This document shows positions 16,946 to 26,650 of a DNA stretch of 64,000 nt, one piece after another. A model generated the notes under the pieces. That model made no database searches and had not been told where the DNA came from. It saw nothing but the letters and a program-made list of their open reading frames with translations. Location of the stretch: the NCBI RefSeq assembly GCF_009857605.1, contig NZ_WWCT01000004.1, positions 1-64,000 on the forward strand. The letters are read 5' to 3'. Every line of letters starts with the position of its first letter. The stretch's first letter is position 1. The stretch is from Duganella levis (GTDB taxonomy: Bacteria; Pseudomonadota; Gammaproteobacteria; Burkholderiales; Burkholderiaceae_D). A program made the translations under genes and the position numbers.

Positions 16946-18892
16946 TTAATTGCCGATGCTGAGCAAAGTATCAAATAACTGGCTGGCCACCTGCATCACC
17001 TTGCCGCTGGCCTGGTACGCTTGCTGGTAACGCAGCAGATTGGCCGCTTCCTCATCCAGGTTGACGCCCGACACGCTTTGCTGCGCGGCGGTGGCCTGCT
17101 TGACCGAGGCATCGGCGGCGGTGCTGCTGATCTGCGCCTCGCGCGCCTTGGTGCCGACGAAGTTGACCATCTGCGCGTAGCTGGTCTGGAAGGTCGCGGT
17201 GCCGTTGTTCATCACGTTCTTGGTCTGCAGGCTGGCCAACAGCGCGCCGTTGCGGCTATCGCCGACGCCGCTGGTGTTGGGCCCGACCGTGAAGGTGTCC
17301 TTGTCGACCGGCGTGCCGCTGATGGCGAAGTTGACGCCACCAAAGCTGATGTTGGCGCCGTCGGTGTACGGCACCGGCGTGCCGGCCGGGTACACGGTCG
17401 GCGTGCCATTCACGGTGACCGTCACATCCTGGCCGGCCGGGAAGCCGGACAAGGTGCCGCTGGCGCTGTCGAAGGTCAGCGTGGACGGCGCGGTCAGCGC
17501 ATTGCCGGCGGTCAGATAGTTCTTGTCGACGCTGCCGGCGGTGATCTTGGCGTTGCCGGCGTTGGCGGTTGCCGCAGTGGTGGCGATCGGCGCCGCCAGC
17601 GCGATCTTGGTGGTGTCGGTGATCGCCACCGACAGGCTGGTGGCGGCGTTGTAGGTCGGCCGCACCAGGAAGTTGTCTTTCGCCTGCGGCGTGCCGCTGA
17701 AGGTGTAGGTGACGCCGTCGATTTCCTGCGGCGAGCCGGTCACCGCCGTGACCTTGCCGTCGCTCTTGCGGGTGACGCTGTAATTGGTGCCGTCGTAATC
17801 GACGCTGTAATCGCTGGCGGTCAGCGCCGAGCCGTCGGTCACCACCGCCGTCACGTCGGCCGTACTGGCCGGCGAGTTATGCGTATTGGTGCCGACATAG
17901 GCCTGGATCGGGTTGAAGAAATTGGTGCCCAGGTCGCCGTTCTGGTCCTGCCCCAGCACGTGCTGGGCATTGAAGGCGGTGGCCAGGCTGGCCGCTACCT
18001 GTCCCAGCGCGTTTTGCGCCTTGTCCAGCGCGCCGTTGCGGAACTCCATCAGGCCACCCATCTGGCCGCCGGTGAACACGCTGTCCGGCAGCGCGCTGAA
18101 GTTGCCGTTGGACGTCTGGTAGCCGATCGTCACGCGGCTGACATCGGTCGGCGAGGTGGAGGTGGTCAGCTGGAACGGCTGATTGCCCACCACCAGCGGC
18201 TGGCCGGAGCCGAACTGCACGTTCAGCATATTGTTGTCGCCCGGCGTGACGCTGACTTTGACCAGCTTGTTCAGCTCGGTCAACATCTGGTCGCGCTTGT
18301 CCAGCAGGTCGTTCGGCGCGGCCTGGTCGGTGGTCAGGCCGGCGATGGTGTTGTTGATCGCGGCGATCTGCGTGGCGTAGGAATTGATTTCGTTGACGCT
18401 CGACGTGATCGTCGAATTGACGCCGGAACTGATCTCGGTCAGCTTGGCGCTCATGTCCTGGAAGCGCGACGCCAGCGACTGCGCGTTCGACAGCAGCGAC
18501 TGGCGTGCGGCGGCCGAGGCCGGATTGGCGGTGGCGTCCTGCACGCCGCTGAAGAAGTCCTGCAGCGCCGGCGACAGGCCGGCGGTCGGATCGGCCAGCA
18601 GGTTGTCGATCTGGCTGATCTGGCCGTTGTAGGTGTCCAGCGACGCCTGGTTGGCCTCGGCGCTGCGCAGCGAGGTGGCCAGGAAGTTATCGTAATAGCG
18701 GCGCACAGCCTGGATCTCGGTACCCGTGCCCACGTAGCCGAAGCCCTGGTACTGGGTACCGGTATCGCCCTGGATAGCAACCTGGCGGTTGTAGCCGGCC
18801 GTATTGGCGTTGGTGATGTTGTTGCCGGTGGTCGATAAACCGACCTGGGCAGCCAACAAACCGCTTTTACCGATGCTGAGAAGACTGGACAT
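16946..18892 (-). CDS. flgK: Flagellar hook-associated protein 1 FlgK
   Basis: A 648-residue junction protein. The N-terminus (SSLLSIGKSGLLAAQVGLSTTGNNITNANTAGYNRQ, split here as SSLLSIGKSGLLAAQ then TGNNITNANTAGYNRQ) is the flagellar rod/hook signature. The conserved C-terminus contains SGVNLDEEAANLLRYQQAYQ. The middle is a variable domain with several beta-type repeats. Gene order flgK-flgL on the - strand is standard. A sigma-28 promoter matches just upstream (18920-18946), which fits late expression. Confidence 0.96.
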   Translation of the reverse strand: MSSLLSIGKSGLLAAQVGLSTTGNNITNANTAGYNRQVAIQGDTGTQYQGFGYVGTGTEIQAVRRYYDNFLATSLRSAEANQASLDTYNGQISQIDNLLADPTAGLSPALQDFFSGVQDATANPASAAARQSLLSNAQSLASRFQDMSAKLTEISSGVNSTITSSVNEINSYATQIAAINNTIAGLTTDQAAPNDLLDKRDQMLTELNKLVKVSVTPGDNNMLNVQFGSGQPLVVGNQPFQLTTSTSPTDVSRVTIGYQTSNGNFSALPDSVFTGGQMGGLMEFRNGALDKAQNALGQVAASLATAFNAQHVLGQDQNGDLGTNFFNPIQAYVGTNTHNSPASTADVTAVVTDGSALTASDYSVDYDGTNYSVTRKSDGKVTAVTGSPQEIDGVTYTFSGTPQAKDNFLVRPTYNAATSLSVAITDTTKIALAAPIATTAATANAGNAKITAGSVDKNYLTAGNALTAPSTLTFDSASGTLSGFPAGQDVTVTVNGTPTVYPAGTPVPYTDGANISFGGVNFAISGTPVDKDTFTVGPNTSGVGDSRNGALLASLQTKNVMNNGTATFQTSYAQMVNFVGTKAREAQISSTAADASVKQATAAQQSVSGVNLDEEAANLLRYQQAYQASGKVMQVASQLFDTLLSIGN

Positions 18893-18919
18893 GATATGTT
18901 TAACTCTATGTTATGAGTG

Positions 18920-18946
18920 TTAACGGCAAACCGCCGAAAAACTTGA
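18920..18946 (-). promoter_or_regulatory. Sigma-28 (FliA) promoter for flgK-flgL
   Basis: On the - strand, TCAAGTTT - 11 bases - GCCGTTAA, against the enterobacterial FliA consensus TAAAGTTT-N11-GCCGATAA. It ends 27 bases before the flgK start codon and abuts the flgJ stop codon, so flgK-flgL can be expressed apart from the upstream rod and hook genes. Confidence 0.75.
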
Positions 18947-19918
18947 TTACCCCGCCAGCGAGCGCTTGATGATGCTGGTCAGCTTGGCGGCGTAATTCGG
19001 ATCGGTGGCGTAGCCGGCCTTCTGCAAGCCCTGGGCAAAGCTGCTGGCGTCGCCGGCGCTGGCCAGTACTTTTTCATAGCGGGGGTTACTCGCAAGCAAT
19101 TTCCCGTAGTCCTTGAAACTGTCGGCATAGCTGTCGTAGGCGCGGAAGCGTTCCACCTTGGTCTGCGCCTTGCCGTTGACGTATTCGGTGGTGGTGGCTT
19201 CGACCACCTTGCCTTTCCAGTCGGCGCTGGCCTTGATGCCGAACAGGTTGTGGCTGTTGGTGCCGTCGCGGCCCTTGATCTCGCGCTTGCCCCAGCCGGA
19301 CTCCAGCGCCGCCTGGCCCAGCATGAACTTGGCCGGGATGCCGGTGGCCTTGCTGGCCTCTTCGGCGTGCGACGCCAGTTTCTCCTGGAAGCTGCGCACA
19401 TGCGGCGCCTGCGAACCTTTATTGGTGCTGGTGGCGTCGGTGCTGGTGGTGGCGGTAGTGGACGCTGCGGCATTGCCGCCGGCGGCGGCGATGGCACGCT
19501 GCAGCTTGGCGTCCATCAGGCTGGCCACGCCGGCAAAGCTGCCGGCGTTGGCGCCGTTGCTGCTGTCGGCCGCCTCGCCGCTGAGCGCCAGCGCTTGCGC
19601 GTCGGTCTGCTTGTTGAGCTGGCGCACCAGCATATCGGCCAGGCCAATGCCCTTCTTGGCGATGTTCTGGCTGGTCTGCTGGTCCTGCATGGTCTGGAAC
19701 ATCTTGGTCTGGGCGCTGTCCGTCAGGCCATCCTGCGGCGTCGCCTCGCGCATGCTCTTCATCATCATGTTGACGAACATGGCTTCGAACTGGGTGGCGG
19801 CGGTCTTCAGCGCGGCCGGGCTGCCGGCGCGGGCCGACTGCTTGAGGCTGCCCATATCGCGCACATCCAGCGCAAACTTGCCACTCAGGTCGGTATTGGT
19901 CGAAGTTGGACTGGTCAT
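18947..19918 (-). CDS. flgJ: Rod-capping protein and peptidoglycan hydrolase FlgJ
   Basis: A 323-residue two-domain protein that caps the growing rod and cuts peptidoglycan so the rod can pass. The N-terminal rod-binding domain (about 30-110) contains LKTAATQFEAMFVNMMMKSMR. A Ser/Thr/Ala-rich linker follows. The C-terminal glucosaminidase domain (from about 165) carries the LESGWGKREIKG motif with its catalytic Glu, and NLFGIKA. Such fused FlgJ proteins are usual in beta- and gammaproteobacteria. It lies 12 bases after flgI. Confidence 0.95.
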   Translation of the reverse strand: MTSPTSTNTDLSGKFALDVRDMGSLKQSARAGSPAALKTAATQFEAMFVNMMMKSMREATPQDGLTDSAQTKMFQTMQDQQTSQNIAKKGIGLADMLVRQLNKQTDAQALALSGEAADSSNGANAGSFAGVASLMDAKLQRAIAAAGGNAAASTTATTSTDATSTNKGSQAPHVRSFQEKLASHAEEASKATGIPAKFMLGQAALESGWGKREIKGRDGTNSHNLFGIKASADWKGKVVEATTTEYVNGKAQTKVERFRAYDSYADSFKDYGKLLASNPRYEKVLASAGDASSFAQGLQKAGYATDPNYAAKLTSIIKRSLAG

Positions 19919-19930
19919 GGTCGCACCTGC

Positions 19931-21058
19931 TTAAATGATTTCCAGTTCGGCGTGCAGCGAACCTGCCGCCTTCATCGCCTGCAAGATCGACAGCAGGTCC
20001 TGTGGCGTCGCACCGATGGCGTTAAGCGCCTTGACCACATCGGCCAGCGATGCGCCGCCCTTGACCAGCATGACCTTGCCGCCATCGGCCTTGATGCCGA
20101 CCTGCGGATTCTGCGTGACCACCGTGCGGCCGCCCGACAACGGGTTCGGCTGGCTGACTGAAGTATCGGCATTCACCGATACTGACAGATTACCGTGGGA
20201 AATGGCGCACGTATCCAGCGTCACCGCGCGGTTCATCACCACCGAGCCGGTGCGGGCGTTCATGATCACCTTGGCCTGCTGCTCGGCCGGATTGACTTGC
20301 ATGTCCTGTAGCGTACCGATGAAGGTCACGCGCTGGTCGCTGCTGCTGGGCGCCTGCACGCGGATCACGCGGCTGTCCAGCGCGTAGGCAATGCCGGCGC
20401 CGTATTTGTCGTTGATGGCTTCCACCACGCGGCTGGCGGTGGCGAAGTCGGCGCTGTTGAGCTCCAGCTTGATCATATTGCCTTCGCCCAGATTCGAGGC
20501 AACGGCACGCTCAACGGTTGCACCGCCGGAAATCTTGCCCACGCTCAGGTGGTTGACGGTCAGCGAACTGCCACCGCCACCGCCGCCGCCGGCTTGCACG
20601 CCGACACCGCCGACCAGCACATTGCCCTGCGCCATGCCGTAGACCTGGCCATCGGCGCCTTTCAGCGGCGTCATCAGCAGTGTGCCGCCGCGCAAGCTCT
20701 TGGCGTTACCCATCGACGACACGGTGATGTCCAGCTGCTGGCCCGGCTGCGCAAACGGCGGCAGCGTGGCCGTGACCATCACGGCGGCAACGTTTTTCAG
20801 CTGCAACTGCGTGCCGCCCTGCGGCAGGTTGACGCCCAGCTGCTGCAACATCGACACCACGCTTTGCACGGTGAACGGGGTCTGCGTGGTCTGGTCGCCC
20901 GAACCGTCGAGGCCGACCACCAGGCCATAGCCCAGCAATTGGTTATTCCGCACGCCGGCGATACTGGCCAGGTCCTTGATGCGCTCGGCCTGGGTCAGCG
21001 GCGATAACAACGCCAGACAGACCAGGATGGCGGCTTTAAGTGGAGTTTTCATGGTCAT
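19931..21058 (-). CDS. flgI: Flagellar P-ring protein FlgI
   Basis: A 375-residue periplasmic protein that forms the P ring in the peptidoglycan layer. A Sec signal peptide (about residues 1-24, ending TQA) precedes ERIKDLASIAGVRNNQLLGYGLVVGLDGSGD, a family hallmark (split as ERIKDLASIAGVRNNQLLGY and GLVVGLDGSGD). A run of seven Gly at about 160 is a lineage-specific insertion. It ends LLSILQAMKAAGSLHAELEII. Its start overlaps the flgH stop by one base. Confidence 0.96.
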   Translation of the reverse strand: MTMKTPLKAAILVCLALLSPLTQAERIKDLASIAGVRNNQLLGYGLVVGLDGSGDQTTQTPFTVQSVVSMLQQLGVNLPQGGTQLQLKNVAAVMVTATLPPFAQPGQQLDITVSSMGNAKSLRGGTLLMTPLKGADGQVYGMAQGNVLVGGVGVQAGGGGGGGSSLTVNHLSVGKISGGATVERAVASNLGEGNMIKLELNSADFATASRVVEAINDKYGAGIAYALDSRVIRVQAPSSSDQRVTFIGTLQDMQVNPAEQQAKVIMNARTGSVVMNRAVTLDTCAISHGNLSVSVNADTSVSQPNPLSGGRTVVTQNPQVGIKADGGKVMLVKGGASLADVVKALNAIGATPQDLLSILQAMKAAGSLHAELEII

Positions 21059-21714
21059 CAGAACGGCAACAGACTTTGGAAGAAGCGCGACGCCATCGAC
21101 GACAGCTCGGCGCGGTCGATATGGTTGGCGGTGCGGTACTCGACGCGGGCATCGGCCACAGCGGTCGACTGCACGGTGTTGCCGGTGGCAATGCTGTCCG
21201 GGTTGATCATGCCGGAGAAGCGGATGTATTCGGTACCCTTGTTCATGCCGATCTGCTTCTCGCCGGCCACGATCAGGTTGCCGTTGCCCAGCACTTCCAC
21301 CACCGTGATGCCCATGGTGCCGGTGAAGGCGTTGCTGGCGGTCTGGTTATCGCCGTCGGTGTAGGTATTGGTGGTGGCGGCGGTCAATGGATTAACGCCG
21401 AACGTGCCGCTCAGCTTGCCCGGCAAGGTGGCGCTGACGCTGCCCGACTTGTTGCCGGTGGCGGTGCCGGCCTTGTTGGCCGAGGTGCGCTCGGTGATGA
21501 CCAGCGTCAGCACATCGCCCACATGGCGCGCGCGGCGGTCTTCGAACACCGGGCGGAACGCGGCCGGCTGGTAGATGGCGCCATTGTTCGGCACAGCCTG
21601 CATCTGCTCGGTGGTCAGCGGCCGCGCGGTCATCGGCGCGTTGACGATCGTGGTCGGCGTCGAAGCGCAGGCACTCAGCAGCGCAGCAGCAACAAGGGGG
21701 ATGGCGTATTTCAT
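21058..21714 (-). CDS. flgH: Flagellar L-ring lipoprotein FlgH
   Basis: A 218-residue outer-membrane lipoprotein forming the L ring. The start at 21714 is chosen because it follows AAGGA by 7 bases and gives a proper lipoprotein signal, MKYAIPLVAAALLSACAS, with lipobox LSAC (Cys 17). An ATG two codons upstream is too close to the ribosome binding site. Family segments include GAIYQPAAFRPVFEDRRARHVGDVLT and GNGNLIVAGEKQI. It lies between flgG and flgI. Confidence 0.95.
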   Translation of the reverse strand: MKYAIPLVAAALLSACASTPTTIVNAPMTARPLTTEQMQAVPNNGAIYQPAAFRPVFEDRRARHVGDVLTLVITERTSANKAGTATGNKSGSVSATLPGKLSGTFGVNPLTAATTNTYTDGDNQTASNAFTGTMGITVVEVLGNGNLIVAGEKQIGMNKGTEYIRFSGMINPDSIATGNTVQSTAVADARVEYRTANHIDRAELSSMASRFFQSLLPF

Positions 21715-21724
21715 GATCATGTCC

Positions 21725-22516
21725 TTACATCTGCGACAGTTTTTGCAGCATCTGGTCGGAGGTGGTGATGGCCTTGGAATTGATCTCGTAGGCACGCTGG
21801 GTCTGGATCATATTGACCATCTCCTCCACCACGTTGACGTTGGAGGTTTCCACATAGCCTTGCAAAATCGTGCCGGTGCCGTTGCTGCCTGGCGTGTTCT
21901 GCTGCGGCGCGCCGGAGGCGGTGGTTTCCACGTACAGGTTCTCGCCCTTCGATTCCAGCCCGGTCGGGTTGATGAAGGTGGCCAGCTGCAAACTGCCCAG
22001 CTGCTGGGTGGTGGTGGCGCCGTTGGTGTTGGCGATGTTGACCGAGACAGTGCCGTCGCGCGCCACGGTGATCGACTGCGCGGTGATCGGGATGGTGATG
22101 GCCGGTTGCAGCGCAAAGCCTTCCGAGGTCACCATCTGGCCGTTCTGGTCGCGCTGGAACGAACCGTCGCGGGTGTAGGCGGTGGTGCCGTCCGGCAGCA
22201 GCACGGTGAAGAAGCCGCTGCCGTTGACCATGATGTCTTTATCGTTGCCGGTCGACTGCGGATTGCCCTGGGTGTGGATGCGCTCGATGGCGACGGTGCG
22301 GACACCGGTACCGAGCTGCATGCCCGAAGGCAGATTGGTCTGCTGCGACGATTGCGCACCCGGCTGGCGGATATTCTGGTACAGCAGATCTTCGAAGACG
22401 GCGCGTGACTTTTTGAAACCGTTGGTGCTGACGTTGGCCAGATTATGGGACGTAACGTCCATCTGCGTCTGCTGCGCTTCCATGCCAGTCTTGGCGATCC
22501 ATAACGAACGTATCAT
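21725..22516 (-). CDS. flgG: Flagellar distal rod protein FlgG
   Basis: A 263-residue protein of the distal rod. The N-terminus [20 protein letters not shown] followed by [19 protein letters not shown] is diagnostic. The C-terminal helix [21 protein letters not shown] is typical. The length of about 260 residues is exactly standard. It lies 70 bases after flgF and 10 bases before the flgH start. Confidence 0.97.
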   Translation of the reverse strand: MIRSLWIAKTGMEAQQTQMDVTSHNLANVSTNGFKKSRAVFEDLLYQNIRQPGAQSSQQTNLPSGMQLGTGVRTVAIERIHTQGNPQSTGNDKDIMVNGSGFFTVLLPDGTTAYTRDGSFQRDQNGQMVTSEGFALQPAITIPITAQSITVARDGTVSVNIANTNGATTTQQLGSLQLATFINPTGLESKGENLYVETTASGAPQQNTPGSNGTGTILQGYVETSNVNVVEEMVNMIQTQRAYEINSKAITTSDQMLQKLSQM

Positions 22517-22586
22517 GATGCTTCTCCCAATGCCGGATGAACATCAAGACTGTTCATCCCATGCAAGCATTATGCGGGAGAGATCA

Positions 22587-23327
22587 TCAACTCAAAGCGA
22601 GGATCTGGGTGGCTTTTGCGGCGTTATTCTCGGCGTTCTTCATCAGGCTCATTTGCATTTCGAACTGCCTTGCCAGACTGATCATGTTGACCATGGAATC
22701 GACCGGATTGACATTGCTGCCCTCGACCGCGCCATCGACCACACGCACGGTCGGGTCGTTCTCGGCCGGCGTGCCGTCGGCCTGGCGGAACAGGCCGTCG
22801 TCGCCGCGCAGCAGCGTCTTGGTGTCCGGATTGACCAGCTTGATGCGGCCCAGTACGTTGGCCGGACCCGGCGCGTAGTTGTCGTCGTTGACGCTCACCG
22901 TGCCGTCGCTGGCGATGGTGATCTTGGTGTCCGGCGGCACCGCGATGGGGCCGCCGTCACCGATCACGGTCTGCCCGCTGGTGGTTTGCAGAATGCCGTT
23001 TTCGGTGACCTTCAGGCTGCCGTTGCGGGTATAGGCTTCGGAACCGTCCGCCGACTGCACCGCGATCATGCCCTGGTCGCGGATGGCGATGTCCAGCGAA
23101 CGCCCGGTGGTCTCGATCGGGCCGGAACGGAAGTCCGTCCCGACCGTGGAGTCGACCACAAAGGCGCGCGTGGGCAAGCCCTCGGACACCACCGGCACCG
23201 CCCGGAACGTATCGAGCTGGGCGCGGAAGCCGGTGGTGGTGGCGTTGGCCAGGTTGTTCGACACGGTGGCTTGCTGCTCCATCACGTGGCGGGCCCCGGT
23301 CATCGCGGTGTAGACGAGACGGTCCAT
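22587..23327 (-). CDS. flgF: Flagellar proximal rod protein FlgF
   Basis: A 246-residue proximal rod protein. The start MDRLVYTAMTGARHVMEQQA followed by TVSNNLANATTTGFRAQLD identifies it. The C-terminus holds SMVNMISLARQFEMQMSLMK. Length is normal. It lies between flgE and flgG, 23 bases downstream of flgE. Confidence 0.96.
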   Translation of the reverse strand: MDRLVYTAMTGARHVMEQQATVSNNLANATTTGFRAQLDTFRAVPVVSEGLPTRAFVVDSTVGTDFRSGPIETTGRSLDIAIRDQGMIAVQSADGSEAYTRNGSLKVTENGILQTTSGQTVIGDGGPIAVPPDTKITIASDGTVSVNDDNYAPGPANVLGRIKLVNPDTKTLLRGDDGLFRQADGTPAENDPTVRVVDGAVEGSNVNPVDSMVNMISLARQFEMQMSLMKNAENNAAKATQILALS

Positions 23328-23350
23328 AACTTATCCCTTTAACTGCGTCA

Positions 23351-24907
23351 TTAACGCAGATTGACCAGCGTTTGCAGGATCGAGTCCTCGGTCTTGATGG
23401 TCTGCGCATTGGCCTGGTAGACGCGCTGCGCGGTGATCATGTTGACCAGTTCGGCCGTCAGGTCGGTGTTGGAAGTTTCCACCGCCGACGACCGCAGCGA
23501 GCCCATCGAGCCCGCGTTCGGCACGCCGATGGTTGGCGGACCCGACGACGAGCTTTCCGCCCAGGCATTGTTGCCCAGTGGCGTCAGGCCGTCGACGCTG
23601 GCGAAGTTGGCCATGGCGATCTGGCCCATGGCGCGCGACTTGCCGTTGCTGTACTGGCCCAGGATCACGCCGTTCTCGTCGATCGAGTAACGCTGCCAGG
23701 AACCGGCCGAGTAACCGTTCTGGGTCGAGCCCAGGTCGTTGGTCACGCTGCCGTACTGGGTGGTCTTGTCGAAGGTGGTGGCAACCGTCATCGGCTCCTG
23801 CGCGCCGGTGTCCGGGAAAATCGGCAGCTGGATCTGGAATGGCAGCGTTTGTGGCGGGTCCAGCAGCGCCATGGCTTGCGGGTCCAGCGCGCCGTTCTTG
23901 GTGAACAGCAGCGTGCCGACCTTGACTGCCGGCACCGTGATGGCGGCGCCCAGCAAGGCGTTGATCTGGTCCGGCGTCTTGCCGGTGATCTCGCCACTGC
24001 CACTCGGGTCCAGTGCGGTGTAGGCGGCGGTCAGCGCGTCCAGTTGAGCCTGGCTGGCAACGGCGGGCGGCGTTTGTGCTGCGGTCGTCATGGCGCCGTA
24101 GGCGGCAGTCGCATACGTGGCGGCGGCTTGCGCAATCTGCGTCGCATCCGGCGGCGTCGCCTGGACTGCGGCATTGTAGACGGCGCGCGCAGCCTTGGTC
24201 GGGTCGTCGTTGTTCACGGCGGCGGCCACGCTGGCCGAGACGATTTCCTTGTTGTCGGCGGCAGCGTACACGTCCCAGGTATTCGCATCGGTCTTGACGT
24301 AGTAGGTGGTCATGATGTGCGCGGTACCCAGCGAGTCGTACACGTTCAGCACGGTCTGCTTGTTGTAGCTGGTCGGATCATTAGCGTCGAAAGGTATCGT
24401 CGCCGGTACTTTTTCAGCCGAGCTCAGGTTCAACTGGAAGTTGGCTTCGCTGGTTGCCACCGGGGTCAGGTCGGACTTGTCCAGCGTCAGCGGCACTGGC
24501 GAACCGAGCTGGATCACGCCGGCCGTGTTCGACAGATAACCAGTCAGCTGCGCGCCTTGCGCGTTGACCAGCGTGTGGCTGGCGTCCTCGTGGAACTGGC
24601 CATTGCGCGAGTATTCCACCGCGCCATTGACCACCAGGCGGAAGAAGCCGCCGCCATTGATCGCCACGTCCAGCGGATTGCTGCTGGTCTCGATATTACC
24701 CTGCGTGAATTGCTGCGCCAGTTTCGACACCGTCACACCAATACCGGCGTTGTTGCCGGACACGCCATTCAGCGAGTTGGCGTACAAGTCGGCAAACTGC
24801 GCCTGCGAACTCTTGAAGCCCACGGTGCTGGCATTGGCGATGTTATTGCCAATGACGTCCAGCGATTTGGATGCAGCATTCAAGCCGCTCAGTCCTTGTT
24901 GGAACAT
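23351..24907 (-). CDS. flgE: Flagellar hook protein FlgE with Ala-rich insertion
   Basis: A 518-residue hook subunit. The N-terminus MFQQGLSGLNAASKSLDVIG then NNIANASTVGFKSSQAQFAD, and the C-terminus AELVNMITAQRVYQANAQTI, are diagnostic. It is about 100 residues longer than the common 400-420. The excess lies at about residues 215-320 as an Ala/Thr-rich, helix-prone stretch inside the usually beta-structured outer domain region. It lies between flgD and flgF. Confidence 0.95.
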   Translation of the reverse strand: MFQQGLSGLNAASKSLDVIGNNIANASTVGFKSSQAQFADLYANSLNGVSGNNAGIGVTVSKLAQQFTQGNIETSSNPLDVAINGGGFFRLVVNGAVEYSRNGQFHEDASHTLVNAQGAQLTGYLSNTAGVIQLGSPVPLTLDKSDLTPVATSEANFQLNLSSAEKVPATIPFDANDPTSYNKQTVLNVYDSLGTAHIMTTYYVKTDANTWDVYAAADNKEIVSASVAAAVNNDDPTKAARAVYNAAVQATPPDATQIAQAAATYATAAYGAMTTAAQTPPAVASQAQLDALTAAYTALDPSGSGEITGKTPDQINALLGAAITVPAVKVGTLLFTKNGALDPQAMALLDPPQTLPFQIQLPIFPDTGAQEPMTVATTFDKTTQYGSVTNDLGSTQNGYSAGSWQRYSIDENGVILGQYSNGKSRAMGQIAMANFASVDGLTPLGNNAWAESSSSGPPTIGVPNAGSMGSLRSSAVETSNTDLTAELVNMITAQRVYQANAQTIKTEDSILQTLVNLR

Positions 24908-24933
24908 GGTATTCCCCTATTGGTGATGACTGC

Positions 24934-25632
24934 TTACAGAACTTCTTTGACATCGCTCATGGCGAACTGCCCGAGCGAAGTATTCAGTTTGACGCCGCCG
25001 CTGCCGGTCGACACGCTGGCCACCGCCGCCAGTTGCAATGGCGTGGCGTCGGTCAAGGTTTTGCCGGCGCTGGTGGCGGTGACGGTGAAGGTGTACTTGC
25101 CGGCCGGCGCCGCGGTTTTATCGTCCTGGGTACCGTCCCAGGTAATCGGGTAGGTGCCGACGTCGGCATTGGTCATGGCCATGGTACGCACCGTCTTGCC
25201 GGTACTGTCCTGGATCGCGATGCTGACGTTTTGCGCCGCCGAGGCCAAGTCAATGCCGAACACGCTGGAACTGCTCTTGGTGCCGTCGTCGGCGGTGCTG
25301 GTCGCCAGCTCGATGCCCTTGCCAGCCACCAGCACACCCTTGCCGATCATGCTGATCGCGCTTTGCGACTGCGAACTGGCGATATCGGAGCGCAGCGATT
25401 CCAGCGTCGAGTTGACCTTGTTGATGCCGGTCACGGTCGACAGCTGGGCCAGCTGGCTGGTCATCGCCGCGTTGTCCATCGGATTCAACGGGTCCTGGTT
25501 CTGCAATTGCGTGACCAGCAGTTTCATGAACTTGTCCTGGTCCGCCTGCACGCTGTCGGTGGCGGTGGTGGTCGTGGTGGTCGGTGTGCTGTTCACCGCC
25601 GCCGGCGTGTCGATGATGCCGCTAATGGTCAT
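24934..25632 (-). CDS. flgD: Flagellar hook-cap assembly protein FlgD
   Basis: A 232-residue scaffold for hook growth, not part of the finished flagellum. The conserved N-terminal block is QDKFMKLLVTQLQNQDPLNPMDNAAMTSQLAQLSTV, seen here as DKFMKLLVTQLQNQDPLNPM plus TSQLAQLSTV. The C-terminus has the FlgD Ig-like/tudor fold region (YPITWDGTQDDKTAAPAGKY). It lies between flgC and flgE. Confidence 0.96.
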   Translation of the reverse strand: MTISGIIDTPAAVNSTPTTTTTTATDSVQADQDKFMKLLVTQLQNQDPLNPMDNAAMTSQLAQLSTVTGINKVNSTLESLRSDIASSQSQSAISMIGKGVLVAGKGIELATSTADDGTKSSSSVFGIDLASAAQNVSIAIQDSTGKTVRTMAMTNADVGTYPITWDGTQDDKTAAPAGKYTFTVTATSAGKTLTDATPLQLAAVASVSTGSGGVKLNTSLGQFAMSDVKEVL

Positions 25633-25654
25633 GATGGCCTCTTGTTTCTCTTAT

Positions 25655-26065
25655 TTAGTTTTGACCGATGGTCAGGGTTTTTAACAGCAGCGTTTTCGCC
25701 GTATTCATGGTTTCCACATTGTTCTGGTAGGAGCGCGAGGCCGACATCATGTTGACCATCTCGTCCACTACGTTGACGTTCGGCATGGTGACGTAGCCGT
25801 TTTCGTCGGCGCCCGGATGCTTGGGGTCGTACATCATCTTCATCGGCGACTGGTCTTCCACCACCTGCTTGACCCGCACGCCGGTGGAGGCGCCGCCGTT
25901 GGTCGGCGTCTGCGCCTCGAACACCACCTGGCGCGCGCGGTAGGCTTCGCCGCTGGCGCTGGTGGCGCTATCGGCATTGGCCAGATTGGAGGCCACCACG
26001 TTCAGCCGCTGCGACTGCGCGCTCATGGCCGAACCGGAAACATTAAAAATATTAAACAGTGACAT
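25655..26065 (-). CDS. flgC: Flagellar proximal rod protein FlgC
   Basis: A 136-residue rod subunit of standard length. It starts [20 protein letters not shown] and continues [19 protein letters not shown]. It contains the family segment [20 protein letters not shown], and a C-terminal helix with [13 protein letters not shown]. It lies 2 bases after the flgB stop. Confidence 0.96.
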   Translation of the reverse strand: MSLFNIFNVSGSAMSAQSQRLNVVASNLANADSATSASGEAYRARQVVFEAQTPTNGGASTGVRVKQVVEDQSPMKMMYDPKHPGADENGYVTMPNVNVVDEMVNMMSASRSYQNNVETMNTAKTLLLKTLTIGQN

Positions 26066-26067
26066 GA

Positions 26068-26496
26068 TCAGTTCCCCGACTGGATTGCCGCCAGCATCGA
26101 CTTGATCTGGCCGTTGATGGCGGTGATGCCGGCTTCATAGCGGATGGCATTGTCGGCAAACTGGTTGCGCTCGACGTCCATGTCCACCGTGTTGCCGTCC
26201 ACTGCGCCCTGGATCACGCCGCGGTACAGCAGCGGGGTGCCGTCGGCCAGCGTACCGGCGTCTTGCAGAGGGTTCGGGTAATGCTTGACGGCGGTGGTCG
26301 CCAGCGACTGCTGGGCGTTCGGGTTGGCCTTGTCCAGCGCGGCCTGCATGGTGGCGCTGAAGTCGATGTCGCGCGCCTTGTAATTCGGCGTATCCGCGTT
26401 GGCAATATTGGAGGCGAGCACCGACTGGCGCGTCGAACGCAGGCTCAGTGCCGTTTCATTAAAGCGCATGTAATCGTCTAACTTGCTGCCGAGCAT
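26068..26496 (-). CDS. flgB: Flagellar proximal rod protein FlgB
   Basis: A 142-residue rod subunit and the first gene of the flgBCDEFGHIJ set. The start at 26496 ([20 protein letters not shown]) is chosen because AAGGGGAG lies 6-7 bases upstream and the length matches the family; the frame stays open further upstream without support. Conserved segments are [20 protein letters not shown] and [19 protein letters not shown]. It is divergent from flgA across 154 bases (26497-26650), where I saw no clear promoter. Confidence 0.95.
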   Translation of the reverse strand: MLGSKLDDYMRFNETALSLRSTRQSVLASNIANADTPNYKARDIDFSATMQAALDKANPNAQQSLATTAVKHYPNPLQDAGTLADGTPLLYRGVIQGAVDGNTVDMDVERNQFADNAIRYEAGITAINGQIKSMLAAIQSGN

Positions 26497-26650
26497 GATG
26501 TGCTCCCCTTCCACATTGATGACAGGATCGATGATACGGAGTTGCCCGCCGTAACAATCGGGCGATAAGCACCCCATTTCCCGTCTTATTCAACGCTTCA
26601 AGTCCAGCCTGCCAGACTATGATGGCAGTATTGAACGGGAAACCATCACC

